DNA of 64,000 nucleotides from Prauserella shujinwangii (lineage in GTDB: Bacteria; Actinomycetota; Actinomycetes; Mycobacteriales; Pseudonocardiaceae), in assembly GCF_003001955.1 (NCBI RefSeq), contig NZ_PVNH01000015.1:1-64000 (forward strand), read 5' to 3'. Below the pieces are notes generated by a model. That model searched no databases, was not told where the DNA came from, and worked only from the letters and a program-made list of their open reading frames with translations. Positions 50,442-59,722 of the stretch are shown piece after piece. The translations under genes were made by a program, and so were the position numbers. Position 1 is the stretch's first letter; each line of letters starts with the position of its first letter.

Positions 50442-50555
50442 GATCCGACCCCTTTCGATCTCGGTGTCCCGATCCGTGTGGCCCGGTGGCCCCCTGCCCG
50501 GAGCCCGGAGGACACTACCAGGTGGACTGTGCGACGGCCGGGTTCGGCGACGGCA

Positions 50556-50591
50556 CGGGGTGAGCCGGGCCACCGTGCGGCCCGCGCGGGC

Positions 50592-50599
<8 letters not shown>
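50556..50599. terminator. Hairpin overlapping the ABC ATPase stop
   Basis: CGGGGTGAGCC (50556-50566) pairs with GGCTCACCCCG (50589-50599), with GGGCC/GGCCC as an inner stem. It covers the stop codon (50592-50594) of the ABC ATPase and would form in its RNA. A terminator or mRNA-stabilising hairpin is likely. Confidence 0.55.
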
Positions 50600-51242
<643 letters not shown>

Positions 51243-51245
51243 GTC

Positions 51246-51932
51246 TCACACCTCCGTCCGGCTGCCGTCACGAAGCTCGATGACCTGGTCCGCGACGCCG
51301 CGCACCTGCGGGTCGTGGGTGGCGACGACCACGGCGTGTCCCCGGCCCGCGAGATGCCGCAGCGCGTCGAGCACGAGCCCGGTCGCGGAGCGGTCCAGCT
51401 GGGCGGTGGGCTCGTCGGCCACCAGCAGCGCCGAGTCGCCTGCCGCGGCGAAGGCGAGCGCGAGCCGCTGCTGCTCTCCCCCGGACAGCTGGCGGGGCCG
51501 GTGCGCGGCGCGGTGCCCGAGCCCGAGGGCGTCCAGCACCGCCCTGGCCCCGGCCGCGTCCGTGCCGGCTCCGCGCAGCCGGGCACCCAGCGCCAGGTGC
51601 TCGGCCGCGGTCAGGTAGTCGAGGAGGTTGTCCGCCGGATCCTGGAAGACGTAGCCGACGTGGGCGCGGCGCAGCGCGCGGCGGCGCCGGGCGGGCAGGC
51701 GTGCCGCCTCAGTGCCGGCCACCTCCACGGTGCCCTCGTCCGGGCGCTCCAGGCACGCCAGGATCCGCAGCAGGGTCGACTTCCCCGATCCCGACGGCCC
51801 GGTGAGCGCGGTCACCGCTGCGCGCTCCGCGGTGAGCCCGACACCGGAGAGCACCCGCACGACGCGGCCGTCGACGGGGTAGCCGTGCCCGACGCCCGCG
51901 CAGCGCAGGGCGGGCGCGTCAGTGCGGGTCAC
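51246..51932 (-). CDS. ABC ATP-binding protein 1 of a FtsX-type exporter
   Basis: 228 residues, GTG start overlapping the permease stop by 14 bp. Walker A GPSGSGKST, signature LSGGEQQRLALAFAA, Walker B LLVADEPTAQLDRS, H-loop VATHDPQVRG. MacB/LolD-like. Its sequence is clearly related to the next ATPase but not a near-copy. Confidence 0.85.
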   Translation of the reverse strand: MTRTDAPALRCAGVGHGYPVDGRVVRVLSGVGLTAERAAVTALTGPSGSGKSTLLRILACLERPDEGTVEVAGTEAARLPARRRRALRRAHVGYVFQDPADNLLDYLTAAEHLALGARLRGAGTDAAGARAVLDALGLGHRAAHRPRQLSGGEQQRLALAFAAAGDSALLVADEPTAQLDRSATGLVLDALRHLAGRGHAVVVATHDPQVRGVADQVIELRDGSRTEV

Positions 51933-54588
51933 GCAGCACCTCCGAGGGCCGGGCGCGGGAGGCCGCGCGCTGGGCGGTGCCGGCGGCGACGGCCCCGGTG
52001 GCGAGCGCGGCACCCAGCAGCGCCGCGAGCACCACCCAGGGCACGTCCACCACCGTGCCGGGCGCAGTGGCCGCGTCGACGTCGTAGTCCGGCCGCGTCA
52101 GCAGCACCACCACGGAGGCGATCGCGGCGCCCGCGGCGAACCCGGCGAGCAGCAGGCCGCCGACCTCCAGCACCAGCGCACGCCAGTGGGCCAAGGCGGT
52201 CACCGCCATCCGCCGCAGCATCACGTACGCGGAGCGGCGGGCCCGCGCGCGGGCGTCGAGGTGCAGCAGCAGCCCGACCACGATGATCACCCCGGACAGC
52301 AGCGAGACCGCGGCCAGGAACGCGAACGTGTAGGTGATCCCGGTGTACACGCCGACCTGGTGCACCTGGTCGGCCCGGCTCACGGTGGACACCCCGAGCC
52401 CGGCCGCGGCGACGGCGGCCACGCTGCGGTCGGGATCACCCCGCACCCAGAGGTAGGGCCGGGCCGCGCCGGTCAGGCCGTCGAGCACCTCCCGGTGCAC
52501 GAGCAGCATCGGATAGCCCGGTCCCTTGCCCGGCAGCTGGGGCGCCTCCGTGAGGTCGAGCGCCCGCCGCTGCCCGCGGACCTCGAGCACCGGGTCCGCG
52601 GGCACGGGCATCCCGGCGAGCACCGCACCGGGGCTCGGCGCGTCCGGATCACCGATCCGCGACAGCAGCTCGGCCAGGTCCGGCCCCGGCAGCGCGGGGT
52701 CCCAGAACGCCGCCCTGCCGAAGGTGGCGGGGTCCACCCCGAGCACGTGCACGGTGGTGCCGCCGAGATCGCCGTCGGTCCACAGTTTCGTGACGGTCGC
52801 GCGGTCGCCGAGCGCGGGCGGCACCGCCGTGGACCCGGTGAGCCCGAACACGGCGTCGGTGCCGACGATCAGCTGTCCCTCGGCGTGCAGGGTGCGCTCC
52901 ACCGAGCCGATCACTGTGGCGCCGAAGGCCGACAGCGCCACGGGCACGGAGGTCGCGGCGACCAGGATCGCCGCGACGGCGGGCGTGGCCCGGACCCGCC
53001 GCCAGGCGAGGAACCTCGCGACGTGCCGGGGGAACGCGCCTGCCGGGTCTCCGGCGGCGCGCCGCCGCGCCAGTGCCAGTGCCCACCGGGTGAGCCGCGC
53101 GGTCAGCAGCGCGAGCCCGGCGGTGAGCAGCACCGGAGCCACGATGAGACGGGGCGGCAGATGCGCCACCATCCCGGCGGTGCCCACGGAGCTCGTCGTG
53201 GTCTCGCCGTCGAGCAGCGACCACGCCAGTCCGGCGCCGGCCAGGGGCAGCAGCTCCCACGGCAGCCGCCGCAGCACGCGGTGCCGGTGCGCGGGCGGGG
53301 CGTCGAACACGCGCGCGGCGCGGACACCGGCGGTGACCGCCAGCGCGGCGAGAGCGGTGAGCGTGGCCGCGGCCGCGGCGAGCACGGAGTCCCCCACCGC
53401 GGCGGGCGTGACGAGCGGGCTCGGGCCGGACCCGGCCACGAGCGTGCGGGCGGCGACCCAGCCGAGCGCCCCGCCGAGCACGACGGGGACGGCGGTCTCC
53501 AGCATCGCCTTCCCGGCGACGGCGACCGGGCCGACGCCCCGCGCGGACAGCACCGCCAGTTCCGTCCGCCGCCGGTCGGCCCAGAACGCACCGGCGGCAC
53601 CGGCGATGACCAGGCCCGCGAGTGCGCCGGCGGCCGCCAGCGGCAGCACGGTGCCGGTGAGCGAGGCGACCACGAGCTCGGCGCGCGCCACGTCGCCGCC
53701 GAGCGTCGAGGTGATGTCGGGCCCGCCGGGGAACACCGCGGGCCCGGCCCGGCTGACCGCGTCCCGGAACGCGGTCAGCCCGTCGACGACCGGCCGGGCG
53801 CCGCTCGTGGTGAGCCCGGTGCTGTCGACGGCCATCTCCAGGCGCTGGCCCGCGTCGAACTCGCTGTCACCCGCGACCGTCAGCAGCGGCCCGGTGTCGA
53901 CGAGCGCGACCGGGAACACCGGCTGGTTGGACAGCGGCTTGCCGCGGTAGAGCTCCTCCAGGCCGCACCAGTACGGCTGGTCCGGCAGCGACCGCAGGTC
54001 GCGGTAGACGGCGGCGACGCGCATCGGCACGGGCGCTCCCCCGGCCGTGCCGACCGCGACCCGGTCCCCTGGCTCCAGCCCCTGCAGCCGGGCGAACCCG
54101 TCGGGCAGCCAGATGCCGGGCCCTTCACCGCCGGCGAGCAGCCGCACGTGGCCGCGGAAGCCGTCGCGCGCCATCAGCACCACCGTGGTCCGGTCCGGCG
54201 CGACCGCGGGCCGCCGTGCCGGCACGACGTTCGCCGTGAGATGGGTGGTGACGACGGGCCGCGACAGCCGCGGCACGGTCGCGGCCGCCGCGCGGACCGC
54301 CTCGGCGCGCCGGTCCAGTGCCCGCTCCCCGGTGAGCCGGTCCCGGTCGAAGGGCGGGGCGGCGAAGGACAGCGGCGCCTCCACTCTGGCGCCGACCCGC
54401 CACTGGCACGAGCGGTCGATCTGGTTGTGCAGCGTGGCGTTGCCCGACGAGGACAGGAACAGCGGAGCGGCCGCGGCGGGGAGGGCGACCAGCAGACCGG
54501 CGACGACCGTCGCCAGCACCACGGCGGGCCTGCGCCACAGCGCCGCCGGTGCGCGCGACCACGGCGCGGGCAACCCCCAGTTGGCCAT
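51919..54588 (-). CDS. FtsX-family ABC permease
   Basis: About 889 residues (GTG 54603 is an alternative start). A first helix (AVVLATVVAGLLVALPAAAAPLFL) precedes a large extracytoplasmic domain of about 280 residues, then transmembrane blocks (LAAAGALAGLVIAGAAGAFWA, LAAAAATLTALAALAVTAGV, LLSGVIIVVGLLLHLDARARARR, VLAALLGAALATGAVAAGTA). Two FtsX repeats are recognisable by position. With the two ATPases it forms a MacB-like exporter for a lipid, peptide or cell-envelope component. Confidence 0.82.
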   Translation of the reverse strand: MANWGLPAPWSRAPAALWRRPAVVLATVVAGLLVALPAAAAPLFLSSSGNATLHNQIDRSCQWRVGARVEAPLSFAAPPFDRDRLTGERALDRRAEAVRAAAATVPRLSRPVVTTHLTANVVPARRPAVAPDRTTVVLMARDGFRGHVRLLAGGEGPGIWLPDGFARLQGLEPGDRVAVGTAGGAPVPMRVAAVYRDLRSLPDQPYWCGLEELYRGKPLSNQPVFPVALVDTGPLLTVAGDSEFDAGQRLEMAVDSTGLTTSGARPVVDGLTAFRDAVSRAGPAVFPGGPDITSTLGGDVARAELVVASLTGTVLPLAAAGALAGLVIAGAAGAFWADRRRTELAVLSARGVGPVAVAGKAMLETAVPVVLGGALGWVAARTLVAGSGPSPLVTPAAVGDSVLAAAAATLTALAALAVTAGVRAARVFDAPPAHRHRVLRRLPWELLPLAGAGLAWSLLDGETTTSSVGTAGMVAHLPPRLIVAPVLLTAGLALLTARLTRWALALARRRAAGDPAGAFPRHVARFLAWRRVRATPAVAAILVAATSVPVALSAFGATVIGSVERTLHAEGQLIVGTDAVFGLTGSTAVPPALGDRATVTKLWTDGDLGGTTVHVLGVDPATFGRAAFWDPALPGPDLAELLSRIGDPDAPSPGAVLAGMPVPADPVLEVRGQRRALDLTEAPQLPGKGPGYPMLLVHREVLDGLTGAARPYLWVRGDPDRSVAAVAAAGLGVSTVSRADQVHQVGVYTGITYTFAFLAAVSLLSGVIIVVGLLLHLDARARARRSAYVMLRRMAVTALAHWRALVLEVGGLLLAGFAAGAAIASVVVLLTRPDYDVDAATAPGTVVDVPWVVLAALLGAALATGAVAAGTAQRAASRARPSEVLRDPH

Positions 54589-54636
54589 GCGAGCGAGTTT
54601 CACACACGGCCGCGGGGGTGGCCGGAACCGGGCGGT

Positions 54637-55461
54637 TCACACCAGCGGTCTGCCGGTCCGGAGCCGCCTGCGGAAATCCCAGAGGCAGGCGTTGTAGGGA
54701 AACTCGCGCACGATCCTCGGCGAGCGGCGGACAACGGCGCCCACCACGCGCAGGAGGGCGTCGAACCGGCGCTGGCTGCGCGCCGACCAGGGCAGGCGCA
54801 TCTCTTCCCGGAACCGGGGCGGGAGGAACCCCGTCGTGACGAAGAGGTGGAACCGCGCGAACGGCTCCCGCACCACCCGGGGCAGGAACCGCAGACCGGC
54901 GATGTCGTGGAGGTACTCGCGCACCGTGTCGTCGATCGAGACCCGGTCGAGCATGGTCGTCCAGTACTTCTCGAACGCCGCGCGGTCGGCGGGCCAGTCG
55001 TCCGCACGCACCTGCAGCGTCGTGCCCAGCGGAGCCGCCGCACGGTACACCTCGTCGGCGGTGCCGGGGTCGAGCGGGCCGAGGAACGCCTGGTAGGTGT
55101 CCTCGAATCCGCGGTAGAGGCAGGCCGCGACCCACAGCTGCAGCTCCGGGTCGAGCGCGTTGTATTCGACCGGGCTGGACTCGGTGGAGCGGACGTGCGC
55201 GTGCACCGCGCTGACCGCGCGGCGGTAGGCCCCGCGTTCCTCCTCCGTGCCGTGCATGACGACGGCGAGGTAGGTGAGCGTGGTGCGCGTGCGCTTGATC
55301 GGGTGGTCGAACAGCCGCCCGCTCTCGACCGGGCTCTCGACCACGCCGTGCCCCACGGCGGGCAGCGCCAGCTGCATGATCACGTTCGCGGTCGCCGCCA
55401 GGAGACTCGCCCCGAGCAGGGCATCCTCGAACGGCTCCGCCACGGTTGCCTGGCCTGCCAC
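54637..55461 (-). CDS. MpaB-family oxygenase (DUF2236)
   Basis: 274 residues, GTG start. LFDHPIKRTRTTLTYLAVVMHGTEEERGAYRRAVSAVHAHVRS, YNALDPELQLWVAACLYRGFEDTYQAF and PRRFREEMRLPWSARSQRRFDALL are characteristic of the rubber-oxygenase/MpaB family, haem-dependent oxygenases with a conserved His in AVHAHVRS. No ABC exporter link is evident. A divergent TetR lies across 88 bp. Confidence 0.85.
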   Translation of the reverse strand: MAGQATVAEPFEDALLGASLLAATANVIMQLALPAVGHGVVESPVESGRLFDHPIKRTRTTLTYLAVVMHGTEEERGAYRRAVSAVHAHVRSTESSPVEYNALDPELQLWVAACLYRGFEDTYQAFLGPLDPGTADEVYRAAAPLGTTLQVRADDWPADRAAFEKYWTTMLDRVSIDDTVREYLHDIAGLRFLPRVVREPFARFHLFVTTGFLPPRFREEMRLPWSARSQRRFDALLRVVGAVVRRSPRIVREFPYNACLWDFRRRLRTGRPLV

Positions 55462-55496
55462 AGCGGCCTCCTCCCGTCGGACCTGATCTGCACACA

Positions 55497-55517
55497 GGTG
55501 TTAGCAGATATGACACC
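55497..55517. promoter_or_regulatory. Candidate TetR operator
   Basis: GGTGT (55497-55501) and ACACC (55513-55517) form an inverted repeat with an 11-base spacer in the short gap between MpaB and TetR. Centre spacing fits a TetR dimer; the arms are short. Confidence 0.3.
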
Positions 55518-55548
55518 GCGTCCGGCCGCGGGATGTCAAGATGGGCGC

Positions 55549-56178
55549 ATGGAGCCGAGCACGCTGCGCACGTACGGCGGCATGTCCGGGGACGACCGGC
55601 GCGCGGAGCGCAGGACCGCCCTCATCGAAGCCGGGCTGGAGCTGCTCGGCGCGCGGGACGGGGAGCGTGCCCTCACCGTGCGCGGCGTGTGCCGCCAGGC
55701 GGGGCTGGCCGCCCGGTACTTCTACGAGAGCTTCGCCGACCGGGACGCGCTGGCCGTCGCCGTGCACGACCACGTCGTCGAGGGCATCGCCGCCGCGACG
55801 CTGGAGGCCGTCCAGGCCGCCCCGCCGGACGCCGAGGCCAAGACGCGCGCCGGGCTGGGCAGGCTGGTGCGTGCCGTCGCCGAGGACCCCCGGCGCGGCA
55901 GGCTGCTCTTCTCCCCCGCGCCCGGCGCCACCGTGCTCGCGCAGCGCCGCGTGGAGTCCACCCGGTGGTTCGTCGCGCTGCTCGGCCTGCAGGCGCGGGA
56001 GTTCTACGGGATGGGCGAGAGCACCCGCCTCGCCGTGGCGTCCGAGTTCCTGGTCGGCGGTTTCGCCCAGGCACTCACGTCCTGGCTCGACGGCACCCTG
56101 CGCGTCACCGAGGAGGAGCTCGTCGAGCACGGCTGCGCGCTGTTCCTGGCGGTGGCGCACCGCACCGTCGGCGGCTGA
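55549..56178 (+). CDS. TetR-family regulator
   Basis: 209 residues, ATG 55549. ERRTALIEAGLELLGARDGERALTVRGVCRQAGLAARYFYESFADRDALAVAV is a standard TetR DNA-binding domain. The C-terminal domain contains RLLFSPAPGATVLAQRRVES and LAVASEFLVGGFAQALTSWLDGTLRVTEEELVEHG. It is divergent from the MpaB oxygenase, its likely target. Confidence 0.85.
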   Translation: MEPSTLRTYGGMSGDDRRAERRTALIEAGLELLGARDGERALTVRGVCRQAGLAARYFYESFADRDALAVAVHDHVVEGIAAATLEAVQAAPPDAEAKTRAGLGRLVRAVAEDPRRGRLLFSPAPGATVLAQRRVESTRWFVALLGLQAREFYGMGESTRLAVASEFLVGGFAQALTSWLDGTLRVTEEELVEHGCALFLAVAHRTVGG

Positions 56179-56229
56179 GCACACCGTCCGCCGCCCGGCC
56201 CGTGCTCGCCGAACCGGGCGGCTGAGCGG

Positions 56230-56610
56230 TCAGCGTTCCAGCAGCCGCTCGAAGAACGACCGGTACCGGCGCAGCACGAGCCGCAGCTCCTCGGTGGCCG
56301 CGTCGCCCTCGCTCCACTGGCGCTCCAGGTCCCGCCGGTGCCCGGCGAAGGTCGCCGCGAGCGACCGGATGGTGGTGGCGACCAGTTCGTCCGCCTCCCG
56401 CACCGCCTGTCGCGGATCGTCGACGAAACCCGTCTGGACCGACTGCCAGCGGTCCCGCAGCTCCGTGACCTCGCCGGGGGCGAGCAGCGGGTCCGGGCCG
56501 TTCTCCGCGCCGTCCCGGTGCCCGGCGCCGCCGGGCTCCCCCGCCGGAGCGGCCAGCAGATCCTCCGTGCCGAACCCCGGTCGCCGGGCGGCGTCGTCGG
56601 GCCCGGCCAT
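56230..56610 (-). CDS. Soluble paralogue of the adjacent membrane protein
   Basis: 126 residues from ATG 56610, one base after the stop of the preceding gene. The C-terminal half, GFVDDPRQAVREADELVATTIRSLAATFAGHRRDLERQWSEGD then EELRLVLRRYRSFFERLL, corresponds closely to the same stretch of the membrane-anchored neighbour. The N-terminal half is Gly/Pro/Asp-rich. Function unknown. A tandem duplication in which one copy lost the membrane anchor is the simplest history. Confidence 0.65.
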   Translation of the reverse strand: MAGPDDAARRPGFGTEDLLAAPAGEPGGAGHRDGAENGPDPLLAPGEVTELRDRWQSVQTGFVDDPRQAVREADELVATTIRSLAATFAGHRRDLERQWSEGDAATEELRLVLRRYRSFFERLLER

Positions 56611-56611
56611 C

Positions 56612-57223
56612 TCAGCGGCCCTCCCGCGCCGGGCCGCGGTCGCCGGTGTGCCTGCCGTCGCCGCCAGCACCGCCGGTGCCGCCGGTGCCAGCGCCGTCGG
56701 TGAGCAGGTCGTCGAACACGGTGCGGTAGCGCACCATCGCCTCCCGCAGGCGTTCGGTCGACGCCTCGGTGCGCTCGTGGGCGCTCAGGGTGCCGCGCGC
56801 GGCGCGGTAGTGCTCGATCGTCCGCGCGTGGCGCACCGAGAGGTCGGCCACCTGCTGGTCGTGGTCGCCGGTCGGGTAACCGCGCTCGGCCATCAGCTCG
56901 TCCAGCAACCGGTCCGCCTCGGCGACCGCCTGGGCGGGCCGGTCCACGAACCGTTCCTGCACCAGGTTCCACTCGTGCGTGAACCGCTCGCGCGCCGACG
57001 GCGACAGCGGGCGGATGTCCAATTCGGAATGCCGCCGTTCGCGTTCCTCGAGATCCTGCTCGGCGGCACGGGCGCTACCGTGCTCCTCGACCGCGCGGTC
57101 GTACTCCGCGCCGAACCGTTCCCGCAGCCTTCTGCGCCGCCGCTCACGGACCGCCAGCCAGGCGGCCAGCCCGGCGACGACGACAGCGGCGACGACGATC
57201 ACGACGACCAGCCAGGTGGGCAT
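56612..57223 (-). CDS. Membrane-anchored helical protein
   Basis: 203 residues. A single N-terminal helix (TWLVVVIVVAAVVVAGLAAWLAV), then basic residues and a long helical cytoplasmic part: RRLRERFGAEYDRAVEEHGS, LDIRPLSPSARERFTHEWNLVQERFVDRPAQAVAEADRLLDELM. The last part, LREAMVRYRTVFDDLL, aligns with the neighbour's RLVLRRYRSFFERLL. The pair may form a hetero-oligomeric scaffold, or serve in stress response. Not a named family. Confidence 0.7.
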   Translation of the reverse strand: MPTWLVVVIVVAAVVVAGLAAWLAVRERRRRRLRERFGAEYDRAVEEHGSARAAEQDLEERERRHSELDIRPLSPSARERFTHEWNLVQERFVDRPAQAVAEADRLLDELMAERGYPTGDHDQQVADLSVRHARTIEHYRAARGTLSAHERTEASTERLREAMVRYRTVFDDLLTDGAGTGGTGGAGGDGRHTGDRGPAREGR

Positions 57224-57379
57224 CGCGCTCTCCTCCACAGACTCGAACGATCCCCCCGACCGTCGCGGGATGCCCAGGCCCGCCCACCCGGAAACGGCGG
57301 AACGCCGGAGCCCGCCCGCATTGCGCCGAACGCCGCCGCGCGTTACCCCGTTCGCCGGAGCCCGGCTACGGTGGTGGAC

Positions 57380-57757
57380 ATGCGCCGGATTGACTACGTG
57401 ATCTGGTACGTCGAGTCGCTCGCGGCCTCGGTGCCGTTCTACCGCGACGTCCTCGGCCTCCAGGTCCGGATCGAGGGGGACGGCTACGTCGAGTTCGCGC
57501 TCGAGAACTCCAAGTTCGCGCTGTTCGAGCGGGCGAAGCTGCCGGAGCTGATCGGTGACCGGGCAGGCCGCGCACCGTGCGGCGAGATCGGTTTCCTCGT
57601 CGACGACGTCGACGCCGAGGCGGACCGGCTGCGGGCCGCGGGCGTGACCGTCCTGTCCGGACCGGTGGACCGTCCGTGGCGGGAGCGCACCCTGCACATC
57701 GCCGACCCGGACGGCAACGTCGTCGAGTTCGCCCAGAAGCTGCCGAGGACGTCGTGA
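57380..57757 (+). CDS. VOC-family (glyoxalase/bleomycin resistance) protein
   Basis: 125 residues. RRIDYVIWYVESLAASVPFYRDVLGL is the N-terminal beta-alpha-beta unit and GEIGFLVDDVDAEADRLRAAGVTVLSGP with LHIADPDGNVVEFAQ the second. Metal ligands in VOC proteins would be the His and Glu of each half; here the first half lacks an obvious His, so metal binding is doubtful. Overlaps the next gene (GTGA). Confidence 0.85.
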   Translation: MRRIDYVIWYVESLAASVPFYRDVLGLQVRIEGDGYVEFALENSKFALFERAKLPELIGDRAGRAPCGEIGFLVDDVDAEADRLRAAGVTVLSGPVDRPWRERTLHIADPDGNVVEFAQKLPRTS

Positions 57758-58212
57758 CCGCGGACCCCGCACCCAGGCCGCCGCTGGCCGAGGCGCTCGG
57801 CCTGGAACCGCATCCCGAGGGCGGCTGGTACCGGCGGACGTGGCAGACGGGCGTCCGGTTCCGGCCGGACGGCTACCCGGGGCAGCGCGACTCCGCGACC
57901 GGCATCCACTACCTCCTCGCGCCCGGTGAGGAGTCCCGGTGGCACCGCGTGCGCGGCGACGAGCTGTGGTTGTGGCACCGGGGCGGCCCGCTCACCCTCC
58001 TGCTCGGCGGCACCGGAGAGCGTCCCGCGGCCCAACCCGAGGCCGTGACCCTGGGCCCGGGTGTGGAGCACGGCGAGCGGCCGCAGGTGCTCGTGCCCGC
58101 GGGCACCTGGCAGGCCGCCCGCCCGGCGGGCGCCGGGGAGGTGCTCGTCTCCTGCGTGGTCTCCCCCGGCTTCGACTTCGCCGACTTCCAGCTCCACGAC
58201 GACGACACGTGA
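57754..58212 (+). CDS. Cupin DUF985-family protein
   Basis: 152 residues, GTG start overlapping the VOC stop as GTGA. LEPHPEGGWYRRTWQTG, ATGIHYLLAPGEESRWHRVRGDELWLWHRGGPLTLLLGG and VLVPAGTWQAARPAG are the DUF985 cupin landmarks. The His/Glu residues lining the barrel (WHRVRGDE, HRGG) may bind metal or a sugar-like ligand; no reaction is known. Operon with the VOC gene. Confidence 0.85.
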   Translation: MTADPAPRPPLAEALGLEPHPEGGWYRRTWQTGVRFRPDGYPGQRDSATGIHYLLAPGEESRWHRVRGDELWLWHRGGPLTLLLGGTGERPAAQPEAVTLGPGVEHGERPQVLVPAGTWQAARPAGAGEVLVSCVVSPGFDFADFQLHDDDT

Positions 58213-58241
58213 CGCCCCGACGCCCCCGACCTCCCCGACCT

Positions 58242-58320
58242 CCCCAATGTGGCATTCGGTGCGCTGGACGCACCGAATGCCACATTGGGGAAGCTCACCG
58301 CACCCGATGCCACATTGGGG
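58242..58320. repeat. Long inverted repeat with a third half-site (bidirectional terminator?)
   Basis: A perfect 22-bp arm begins CCCCAATGTGGCATTC at 58242 and ends at 58263; after a five-base loop its complement runs 58269-58290. A further, imperfect half-site (20 of 22 bases, ending CACATTGGGG) is at 58299-58320. It lies between the convergent cupin and RtcB genes. Termination from both directions is likely; the third half suggests a repetitive element still rearranging. Confidence 0.75.
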
Positions 58321-58383
58321 GTACGCGGCGGGGCAGGTGGCACGCGGCGGGGCGGGTGGCGCGAGGCGCGCTCGTGCGGCGGC

Positions 58384-59574
58384 TCAACCCTTGACGCAGA
58401 CCACCTGCTTGAGGTGGGCCACGACCTCCACCAGGTCGGTCTGCTCGGCGATGACCGACTCGATGTCCTTGTAGGCGCCGGGGATCTCGTCCACCACGCC
58501 GCCGTCCTTGCGGCACTCCACACCCGCGGTCTGCGCCGCGAGGTCGGCGGCCGTGAACGTCCTGCGCGCCTTCGTCCGCGACATCCGCCGCCCCGCCCCG
58601 TGCGCCGCGGAGCGGAACGACGCCTCGTTGCCGAGCCCCCGCACGAGGTAGGACCCGGTGCCCATGCTGCCCGGGATGATGCCGAGGTCCCCCGCGGCGG
58701 CGCGGATGGCGCCCTTGCGCGTCACCAGCAGCTCCACCCCGTCGTAGGTCTCCTCGGCGACGTAGTTGTGGTGACAGGAGATGGGCTCGTCGAACCGCAC
58801 GCCGGGCACCGTGTCGGCGAGCGCGTCCTGCACCAGGGCGACCATCGTCGCGCGGTTGCGGGCGGCGTACTCCTGCGCCCAGAACAGGTCCCGCCGGTAC
58901 GCCGCCATCTCGGGCGTCCCGGCGACGAACACCGCGAGGTCGCGATCCGGCAGGTCGGCGTTGTGCGGCAGCCGCGTGGCGATGTCGATGTGCCGCTTGG
59001 CGAGCTCGTTGCCGATGCCCCGCGACCCCGAGTGCAACATCAGCCACACCCGGCCGTCGTCGGCGCCACCCTGCTCCAGGCACACCTCGATGAAGTGGTT
59101 CCCGCCGCCGAGGCTGCCGAGCTGCCTGCGCGCCCGGTCGCGCAGGTGCCGCACACCCTCGTGCAGGTCGTCGAACGCCGACCAGAACGCGTCCCAGCCG
59201 ACGGCACCCGGCACCCGGCGCGGGTCGACGGGCGTGCGGTGCAGGCCGAACCCGACCGGGACGGCGCGCTCGATCCGCCGCCGCAGCCGCCCCAGGTCGT
59301 CCGGCAGGTCCCCCGCGGTCAGAGAGGTGCGGACCGCAGACATCCCGCAGCCGATGTCCACCCCGACGGCCGCGGGTGACACCGCGTCCCGCATCGCGAT
59401 GACGCTGCCGACGGTGGCGCCCTTGCCGAAATGCACGTCCGGCATGACCGCGAGCCCGTGCACCCACGGCAGGTTGGCGACGTTGTGCAGCTGCCGCATC
59501 GCCTGCTCCTCCACCGACCGCGGATCGGTCCACATCCGGATCGGCACCCGTGCGCCGTCGACCGCGGTGCGCAT
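58384..59574 (-). CDS. rtcB: RtcB-type RNA ligase
   Basis: 396 residues from ATG 59574. Landmarks: NLPWVHGLAVMPDVHFGKGATVGSVIAM, VGVDIGCGMSAVRTS, LGGGNHFIEV, MLHSGSRGIGNELAKRH, ISCHHNY and the GMP-accepting His in AAHGAGRRMSRTKA. RtcB joins 3'-phosphate or 2',3'-cyclic phosphate RNA ends to 5'-OH ends using GTP and Mn. The shorter size is that of the RtcB branch without the archaeal N-terminal extension. No RtcA or archease gene is adjacent. Confidence 0.92.
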   Translation of the reverse strand: MRTAVDGARVPIRMWTDPRSVEEQAMRQLHNVANLPWVHGLAVMPDVHFGKGATVGSVIAMRDAVSPAAVGVDIGCGMSAVRTSLTAGDLPDDLGRLRRRIERAVPVGFGLHRTPVDPRRVPGAVGWDAFWSAFDDLHEGVRHLRDRARRQLGSLGGGNHFIEVCLEQGGADDGRVWLMLHSGSRGIGNELAKRHIDIATRLPHNADLPDRDLAVFVAGTPEMAAYRRDLFWAQEYAARNRATMVALVQDALADTVPGVRFDEPISCHHNYVAEETYDGVELLVTRKGAIRAAAGDLGIIPGSMGTGSYLVRGLGNEASFRSAAHGAGRRMSRTKARRTFTAADLAAQTAGVECRKDGGVVDEIPGAYKDIESVIAEQTDLVEVVAHLKQVVCVKG

Positions 59575-59722
59575 CGGCCCTCCCTCGTCACTCGCTCTAC
59601 AGTGGACGAACGTCATTCTGCTGCCGGGGGAACCGGGCCGCGACCGGTTTATCCCGGCCCCTCCCGGCCCAGCGTACGTTCGGCTGTTCCCCTCCAGCAT
59701 CGGCGAGCTCTACTGTCGGTAC

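Noticed and set aside
51922-55548. Long upstream extension of the TetR gene at 55549
   Set aside because: It runs antisense through the FtsX permease and MpaB; only the last 209 codons encode a real protein.
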